Made by a program: the position numbers and the translations under genes. The notes under the pieces were generated by a model. The model made no database searches. It had not been told where the DNA came from and saw nothing but the letters and a program-made list of their open reading frames with translations. Of a stretch of DNA of 64,000 bases, positions 58,303 to 64,000 are shown piece after piece; position 1 is the stretch's first letter; the number at the start of each line of letters is the position of its first letter. Where the stretch lies: assembly GCA_015178975.1 (NCBI GenBank), contig WHVD01000051.1, positions 1-64,000 on the forward strand, read 5' to 3'. This DNA comes from Hysterangium stoloniferum (lineage: Eukaryota; Basidiomycota; Agaricomycetes; Hysterangiales; Hysterangiaceae).

Positions 58303-59595
58303 TTACTCTTTTTTCGAATCGGCAGCCGGTTTGTCCTTCGACGGGGTTTCCATGGAGGCTTTGGCTGATTGACCCTTTGAAGAGTTTGCTTTTGCCAGCG
58401 GACATTCCGGGACTCGATGATTGGGTTTCCCGCACAAGAGACAGAGGTTGTTGTCCATACAACGTTGTCTTTCTTGTGGAGTCAATTTGCCATCAGGTCC
58501 GAGTTTGCCTGAGAGGTCAGGTTTTCCGGCTTGCTTGCCGGACTGTTGACCCTTGTTGTTGTCCTTATTGTCCTTATTGTTGTTGTTGTTGTTTGAAGAC
58601 TTTTTATTGTTCTTCTTGTCAGATTGCGTGGAGTTCTGGTTGCTGGTTGACGAATTGTTGTTATTGTTTTTGTCCTTGGACTTGTTTACCTTGTCCGCGG
58701 ATGTCTCGCGGGCAACTTCCGTGCGACATTCCCAATAACGTGCATCCGCGTTTTGAGCTTTGAGGCGCATATGGGACAGGGTTTTTGGCTTGCCATCTTC
58801 TCCTTTCGAGACTTCATCTTTAAGGCGGGATGGCAGACCGGCGTAGAATTGGTGGTGGAGAGCGGGATCGCCCCACTGACAATGAGCTGCAAGATTATTG
58901 AATTGGACAATGTAGTCCGTGATGCGCTGCGTGTCCTTCATACGAAGATTTGTGAGACTATTCTCGGCTTCTCCTGTCGGGTCATACGGGCCGAAGTTGG
59001 TTTCAAGCTCCTCAACAAACGCCTCCCAATTTTCAAGCCAGAGTGGCTCTTCCTCGGATATTCCGCTAAAAGCCGGTTCAAACCATTTCAATGCGGATCC
59101 CGACAAATATGACAGTGCGTAGTTGACTTTTTGGGAGTCCGTGGAGAATGCAGTGGCACGATCACGGAAGTTGAAGCGACATTGCATGAGGAAAGTAGAG
59201 AGTTTGTTTGGGTTGGAACCCGTGAAGGGTTCCGGAGCATTGACTTTTGACCGTGGAGGTTCTTGTTCCTTTTTCTTTCATTCTTCAAGCAGGTGCGTCA
59301 TGAATTTATCTATGGTACCTGCTAAAAATTCAGAAGTAGGATCCCCCAAATGCGGTCATTGAACAGGCGGAGGATTTTCAGGAGGGATTTTGACACCTTT
59401 GCCCTTGTCGGGGGCCACGGAATCGTCCTCGCGCTCGGATTCGTCCAGGTTTTCCGGGACTTCTTCGATGCGGGCTTCTTCCATGGGTTCCGACTGGTTC
59501 GCAAGCGTCTGACTGGTATACAGAGTTAACGGGGAATGAAGAGTCGATGGTCCAGATATTGATGACTGCGCGCGTGTACTTCTTCTTGGTGGCAT
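58303..59595 (-). pseudogene. gag: GY3 gag polyprotein
   Basis: ATG at 59595 (M-P-P-R-R-S), 430 codons, open except for two TGA stops near 59357 and 59280. Gag core (GSNPNKLSTFLMQCRFNF; YIVQFNNLAAHCQWGD), asparagine/lysine-rich linker, zinc knuckle CLLCGKPNHRVPEC (about 58460-58420). Ends TCG-A6-GAG-TAA, with the six A at 58314-58309 exactly as in GY2. Confidence 0.9.
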
Positions 59596-59618
59596 AATGA
59601 AAACAATCTGCGAGTATT

Positions 59619-59631
59619 AGTCAGAAAATAC
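59619..59631 (-). other. GY3 primer binding site (self-priming)
   Basis: On minus, ATTTTCTGACT (59629-59619) two bases after the 5' LTR is the exact complement of AGTCAGAAAAT at 59956-59946 in the LTR. Confidence 0.7.
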
Positions 59632-60451
59632 TGTTAGGATACACACACAGGCCGGGTTTCCGGAGAAACCCGTGGGATATCCGGTAGGACTTGGCTTCAG
59701 CTTATAGGCTGCGCCCTCGCTAGATCATGTTGTCCAATTTCAAACGGACGGACGGGGATCCCGGGGAATCCGGGCGGGGTTCATGGGTCGTAAGTCGTAG
59801 GTCGAGGGTCATGGGTCGTGAGTCGAGTTGGTTGTGAGAGATAGATGCGCTGGAGCCCATGGGCTCCGACTAGTGCGAGTGATGTGAATCGAGTAAGGTT
59901 TTAGAGCGGAAAATATTATTAGATTACTGGGGGGAATCTAAGCTAATTTTCTGACTGGATTGTATGTACAACATCTGCCAGTTTATATAGACCGTGGAAT
60001 GCATGACATACCAAATCCAGTAATAACGAAACGAGAACTAACAAAACATGAAACGGGAATAGTAAACACCAAATTGGTGTTAGGAACGGAACAGAACGGA
60101 GTGGAGTCCAAATTGTGACAAAGCATAACCCATAACGGGAAACGGAGCGGGAGCGGAGTCCTAAATCATGACAGGTCATTTGACTAAAACGGGAACGGGG
60201 CTCGATTAGAGCGGTGACAGGATTCTAAGCGGGGACCGGTGACTGATGCGTGGGACAAAGACGGACATAGACAGAGACGGAGTCCGGGGGAAGTCCGGTG
60301 ACTGATATGTGTCGTAATGAGGTCGAACGTAACGAGTCTTGACGTAACGGAGTCCGGGCGGGAAATCCTATAAACAGACGATTGGTGCTTGTAGCGCGTG
60401 GGGGCGTACGGGTTAGTGCCCGGAGTCCGGCGGGATTGTCCGGTCGTAACA
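59632..60451 (-). repeat. GY3 5' LTR (LTR2)
   Basis: 820 bp, sense strand minus. The conserved block read on plus is GGACTTGGCTTCAGCTTAT and following bases (59687-59720); the hairpin CGGGTTTC-CGGA-GAAACCCG is at 59653-59672. Confidence 0.93.
59946..59989 (-). promoter_or_regulatory. GY3 core promoter and predicted self-primer
   Basis: Minus-strand TATATAAA (59989-59982) lies 33 bp upstream of AGTCAGAAAAT (59956-59946), the same spacing as in GY2. Confidence 0.65.
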
Positions 60452-60796
60452 AGTAACGAGAGAGTCGAATAATCGAGTAGTGCAGATGTAGTCCATGCAG
60501 ATTGAGATATAGATGGAGTTTCGACTGGTACAATTCAAAACTCTGATTGCATAGATAGTTAAAGCCCGTCTGTGACGGTCAAGACAATACCCCAATCACA
60601 ACTTACAGGACACTAACAGGTGTCTGGGTAAGTCTGGCATGTGTGTGCCCACAAGAGTCGATGTACCACATACATAGGTCGTCAAACTAAATATAAGTGT
60701 ATAATAAAATAGAGAGAAAGTAGAAATAATAATGGAAATATAGTATGAGCTTATCCAGACTATATTTCCTGAGTATATTTCACCGTACCTCTCACA
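60452..60796 (-). repeat. Partial reverse family-I LTR
   Basis: The TGTGAGAGGT half of a reverse LTR, ending CCTCTCACA at 60796. Its other half was lost at the GY3 border. It lies inside the plus-strand LTR whose ends are 48836 and 61216. Confidence 0.8.
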
Positions 60797-61513
60797 ACAA
60801 CTTACCCAGACACCCAGTTAGTGTCCTGTAAGTTGTGATTGGGGTATCATCCCGACCGTCACAGATGGGCTTTAACTACTAGCACAATCAGAGTTTCAAA
60901 CTATACTAGTTGAAACTCAAACAATTATCTCAATCCACGTGGACTACATCTGCGCTACTCTGTTATTTGACTCTCTCGTTATTCTCTTCAACACTTGAGC
61001 AGTCATTCAGAATCGTACTTTACAGTCAATTCTCCTTTATTCATTTTAGCTCTCTATTCTACTTTAGATAGCTAATTCACTCGACCGTATTGAACTAAAC
61101 AGTCAATACGTGTTTGGTCTGTATTAGATTTAGATAGTCAATACATTGTCGTGTCGTACCTAAATGGTCAATATTCTTTGTATATAGAACAGTTAGAACT
61201 TCCACCACTCTTCACACCCGGCTCCCTCTCATTGCCCGCATTACAGCCACCTCTGCTGATCACATTCACACCATCATTTGAACGTGCCAAAAGGCCTACA
61301 GTTGTTGGGTCTCCTCCATTCAGAAGCTGGACGGGTTGACATCTGCCAACGATGTTTTGAAGTGGGAGGACATTGTCCTTTCCTTCCGCCCCAAGTGTCT
61401 CACCTGGAAAAATGCTATCCTGCACCTCAGAGGTTCTTCGCAGGATGCATGGGGAGGAGTTCCAAGTGTCCTTCAACACCTTCTTTGACATAGCTCTTTG
61501 ACCTGGGGGGCAC

Positions 61514-62112
61514 TGTGAGAGGTACAGTGAAATATATTCTGAATATAGTCTGGACAAGCCCATACTATATTTCCATTATTATTTCTATTTTATTATATGC
61601 ATATATTTAGTTCGATGACCTATGCATTCAGTACATTGACTCTTGTGGGCACATACGTGCCAGACCTATGTATTCTAGTGCCGATAGTTAGAACTCAGAC
61701 ACTTTTTACCCCATAACCACAACTTACCCAGACACCCACTTGGTGTCCTGTAAGTTGTGATTGGGGTATCATCTCAACCATCACAGATGGGCTTTAACTA
61801 TCAGTGCAATCAGAGTTTCGAACCATACTAGTCAAAACTCATACTGTTATCTCAATCCGTGTAGACTATATCCGCACTACTCTGTTTATTTGACTCTCTC
61901 GTTATTTCCTCAGACACTTAAGCAGTCACTTAGAATCATACTTCATAGTCAATTCCCTTTTATTCGTCTTAGCTTTCTATTCTACTTAAGATAGCTAATT
62001 CTCTCAACCTAATATGTGTTTGGTCTGTATTAGACTTAGATAGTCAATACATTGTCGTGTCATACCTAAATAGTTGATATTATTTGTATATAGAACAGTT
62101 AGAACTTCCACA
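61514..62112 (+). repeat. 3' LTR of family-I copy C
   Basis: Starts TGTGAGAGGT right after the GGGGGGCAC end of ORF3. The 3' end reads CTTCCACA and lacks the usual last bases, so it is slightly truncated where host sequence begins. Confidence 0.85.
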
Positions 62113-63319
62113 GCAGCTTTGCAATGGCAGTGGTGGCCTTTCATCGGTGCCATTGTTTGGCCCATGCCACCAATGTGTTGCATTGCAGTGCTGCTGCACC
62201 GCATCACTTTTCATGCAGGCAGCAGTGTGATTACATAATTGTGCTCACACCTTTACCTGTACTTGTCTTGTAGGTACATAATTAAATTAAATTAAATTAA
62301 ATCAATACCCTGACACCCTTCTTGACTACCCAATTTGAAACATAGCTGACCCATGGGTCAAATAACCTCCAACCCACCTATGTACCCATACCCCCTGTCT
62401 GGGATGGGTACACCTCCAGGTATGGGTGCAGGTAAGGCCATCAATACCCAGGGTATACCTGTGCTGATCCCTATCAGCAATTAGGTGTCCAGGATAATAT
62501 GGTGGCCACCATCCTCGAGTTGATGTGCCAGCAATGCACATGCTTGGAGGGTGGCCGGAGACATATCTTGACCACCTAACTGCTGGACACAGGTGAGAAA
62601 ACCAGTGAACATAAAAACCAAATACTAAACCATCAGATCTGTTGAAATTAAATCTCTAAGTTGGCAAGAATCACAAGCAAAGGCGAATATAATTTCCGTT
62701 TGACCTCTGTGTCTTGTAAGAGGCAAATGGATAGCAAGAAAACTATACTACTTATATACTCCTCAAGAACTCGGAAACTCCCGGCTCCCTACAAAGATGA
62801 ACAATGCAAGCCGGTGTGGCATCTTGTGCATGCTCGCACAGCCCTATATTCTAATAAAATCCACATTGATTCCATGGATGATTATTACATAGTGCCCATA
62901 CCTCACTGTAGGGGCCTTATAGGATAACATTGATTGTTTTGGTCCAAAGTTATTGTTCCGCTTGTGAGGACCTGTTCATGAGATTATGAAGAGGTATTAA
63001 TTAATTGCTCATGCCAAACCTCGTTTTGAACAAGCATCAACGAGTCCAGCCCATATTCAAAGCAAACAGAATTGTAATATATAAGATAGTACACATTCTC
63101 CAGCGATACACCACAGCGCAAATGACAGCCTACATACTTATCATTAGTAATAAGTAGCGGACGTATGCTCACAACAGGTAAAAAAATAAGGTTACGGCAA
63201 GTAAGGAATAGCAAATGAGGAATCAAGACAGTCGTGTTAGCGTACACATACACCCTCCGATGGGAAGTAATCCTGCAAATTGATCATAATGTAGCGCAGC
63301 AGAGAGCAGTGGGACCCGG
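62113..63319. other. Host intergenic sequence
   Basis: No gene supported. Contains an ATTAA microsatellite (62280-62303) and a stretch rich in ACCCATACCC-like words (about 62340-62470). Short open frames here lack codon structure or relatives. Confidence 0.45.
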
Positions 63320-64000
63320 TTACATTCGCGAATGTCCTTCTAGAGTTTTCCGAATCTCTAATAGAGTATCCTTTGTCAAGACCGCAGTTAGTGAACATGC
63401 CTTGGACATAGGCACAGACCACTCACTGCCATGAGTGTTTGTCTCCCCTCATCTCTCACCTCCTTCCATTTATTTTGATAACTATGCATAAGATCTGCCC
63501 ATCCAAGTGTACTTGAGCTCATAGGTACTTTGCCGGCCCTCACAAGCCCTTTCAGCAGCACGCAACCAGCTACCCATTCCACTTCATCCTCCTCCCACAT
63601 GCCATCATTTGCGAGAGCCTCCGCAAGTGACGGGTTGTCCAGCAACTGGATCTCGAGTGCAGCGGCATGTAATCGTGCCCAAAGTATATAATGCTGTCGA
63701 CGGTGTCTGTCGAGGTTTACGCGATTGATCTGCTCTTGCATGTCATGGGAGTGGTGTGAGAATGGCGTGGCCGGCGTCCATACTGATTGTTTGCGGAAAG
63801 TAGTGTGGAGGAGATGCCGAGCAGCCATGGGACCAGTATATGATCTGAAGGCCATAGTACGGGGTAATAAATCCCCTGCGGCGTAGTAGCGATGCAAGAT
63901 ATGATGCAGGGGGTCAACGCCGGGCCCGCCTGAGGAACTTGTAACGGCTATGGCAGCGTGGAGGAGCCCTGTCATCATGTGGCTGAGGTCTTCACAAAGC
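63320..64000 (-). CDS. Host gene, C-terminal part, unknown function (runs off the right edge)
   Basis: The reading frame is open from the window edge to 63427 (about 190 residues: LHHILHRYYAAGDLLP, RQHYILWARLHAAALEIQLL, EVEWVAGCVLLKGLV). A likely 56-bp intron (63426-63371, GTGAGT..AAAG with a CTAAC branch site) joins a last exon 63370-63320 coding DTLLEIRKTLEGHSRM. Alpha-helical, no recognised motif. It might be the C-terminal part of a fungal regulator, but this is a guess; without splicing the frame would end 20 residues after Met-Ala. Confidence 0.6.

Larger units (their letters stand above)
51222..58462 (-). pseudogene. pol: GY3 pol polyprotein, split by pogo and an LTR
   Basis: Overlaps gag in -1 frame from 58462. 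Protease ALIDSGSTHCFLD (about 58150); RT starts near 57400 ([20 protein letters not shown]) and is cut between Y and L of [11 protein letters not shown] by the transposon at 54382-57005; RNase H ([25 protein letters not shown]); a frameshift near 53480; integrase zinc finger (53235-53100), core with MDFIEHLPDSEG and VTSDRGSEFVS; LTR insertion at 51998-52717 in QT/LEQYLR; C-terminal chromodomain LLYLVKWAGYKGTDEETSW (about 51370-51310), stop at 51222. Apart from the two insertions and one frameshift the frame is clean, so this was a young element when hit. Confidence 0.9.
49010..60451 (-). mobile_element. GY3: Tf1/sushi-like chromovirus with antisense gene, holding a pogo element and a solo LTR
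   Basis: 11.4 kb; about 8.1 kb after subtracting nested elements. LTRs of 820 bp (minus-strand TGTTACGACC to TATCCTAACA), self-priming site, gag, -1 pol, opposite-strand gene, polypurine tract (AAAGGGAGGATAC), 3' LTR. Flanks CACCA and AGTAA do not match and fall in family-I LTR fragments of opposite orientation, so the ends were rearranged after insertion. Both LTRs are very similar, and the differences seen are transitions. Confidence 0.93.
48836..61216 (+). repeat. Family-I LTR in ORF3 of copy C, split by GY3
   Basis: Outer pieces 48836-49009 and 60797-61216 are the two ends of one plus-strand LTR. They are flanked by CCTGG (48831-48835) and CCCGG (61217-61221), a one-transition duplication in ORF3. 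Between them lie GY3 and part of a reverse family-I LTR; about 60 bp of this LTR are missing. Confidence 0.8.
44811..61513 (+). pseudogene. ORF3 of family-I copy C, in six pieces
   Basis: Pieces 44811-45088, 45729-46231, 46986-47178, 47784-47798, 48546-48835 and 61222-61513 line up in order with 24080-22473 of copy B (about 1.57 kb). Visible parts: KYLGTDCHKGFLL-type segment, serine/proline-rich stretch, three to four tandem VFEEPPP units followed by LSEKAKGKQRADVQ, LCVNDPKEQLHLAEDIEQVE, and KLDGLTSANDVLKW near the end. At the position where A1 and B have a TGA this copy still has a sense codon. It ends GGGGGGCAC directly at the 3' LTR (61514). Confidence 0.75.

Noticed and set aside
58251..58763. 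170-codon cysteine-rich frame opposite to GY3 gag
   Set aside because: Shadow produced by the asparagine-repeat and zinc-knuckle coding sequence of gag.
60797..62112. Two direct LTRs around a 300-bp core, looking like a small TRIM element
   Set aside because: The core is the 3' end of ORF3 of copy C. The left LTR has its own CCYGG duplication in ORF3 and the right LTR is the true 3' LTR of that copy.
62326..62541. Short open frame in right host flank
   Set aside because: Low-complexity ACCCATACCC-type sequence; no codon signal or relatives.

Overview
The window looks like a transposon-packed piece of a mushroom-forming basidiomycete (Agaricomycetes) genome. The two host genes that can be fully read have 42-148 bp GT-AG introns and typical fungal content (an F-box-like protein and an acid-lipase/steryl-esterase). 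Nearly everything else is nested LTR retrotransposon. No rRNA, tRNA, CRISPR or bacterial features were seen. I cannot name the species.

Layout. (1) 1-15,157: two truncated, inverted pieces (A1 on minus, A2 on plus) of a large chromodomain Ty3/gypsy element, here called family I (LTR begins TGTGAGAGGT and ends CTCTTCACA). They are interrupted by a complete 5.9 kb gypsy element (GY1, 1570-7485) and several solo LTRs. (2) 15,158-20,656: host island with an F-box/LRR-like gene and an intact 8-exon lipase gene, both on minus. (3) 20,657-21,837: 5' end of a copia element cut by a partial LTR. (4) 21,838-34,766: a long family-I copy (B, minus) with gag, protease, RT, RNase H, integrase, chromodomain and an extra 3' reading frame (ORF3). 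(5) 34,917-43,270: chromovirus GY2 (plus), inserted with a CTATC duplication into the 5' LTR of B. (6) 44,811-62,112: 3' end of a further family-I copy (C, plus), whose ORF3 is split into six pieces by inserted LTRs and by chromovirus GY3 (49,010-60,451, minus). GY3 carries a pogo/Tigger-like DNA transposon exactly inside its RT YLDD codons. (7) 62,113-64,000: host sequence with a partial gene running off the right edge.

Most interesting system: GY2 and GY3 belong to one lineage but have different LTRs (about 730 and 820 bp). Both carry, between the chromodomain and the 3' LTR, a separate gene on the opposite strand. It has its own TATA box at the same distance from the ATG, a shared 20-bp upstream block, two introns at the same positions, and codes for a charged coiled-coil protein with an acidic linker and two C-x2-C-x6-C motifs. 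It is intact in GY2 (288 aa predicted) and decayed in GY3. Both elements also show a Tf1/sushi-type self-priming design: 11 nt just after the 5' LTR are the exact complement of 11 nt inside the LTR that lie 33 bp downstream of a TATA box. A second candidate novelty is ORF3 of family I, a long proline-rich frame of unknown function kept downstream of pol in at least three copies.

How the parts relate: the gag-pol frames make particles, copy RNA and integrate the DNA. The chromodomains probably steer insertion into heterochromatin, which fits the deep nesting (ORF3 of C holds a family-I LTR, which holds GY3, which holds pogo). Most coding lesions are transitions (CGA to TGA and similar), as expected for decay of methylated CpG. 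No complete autonomous retroelement remains; the antisense gene of GY2 and the two host genes are the reading frames that look intact.
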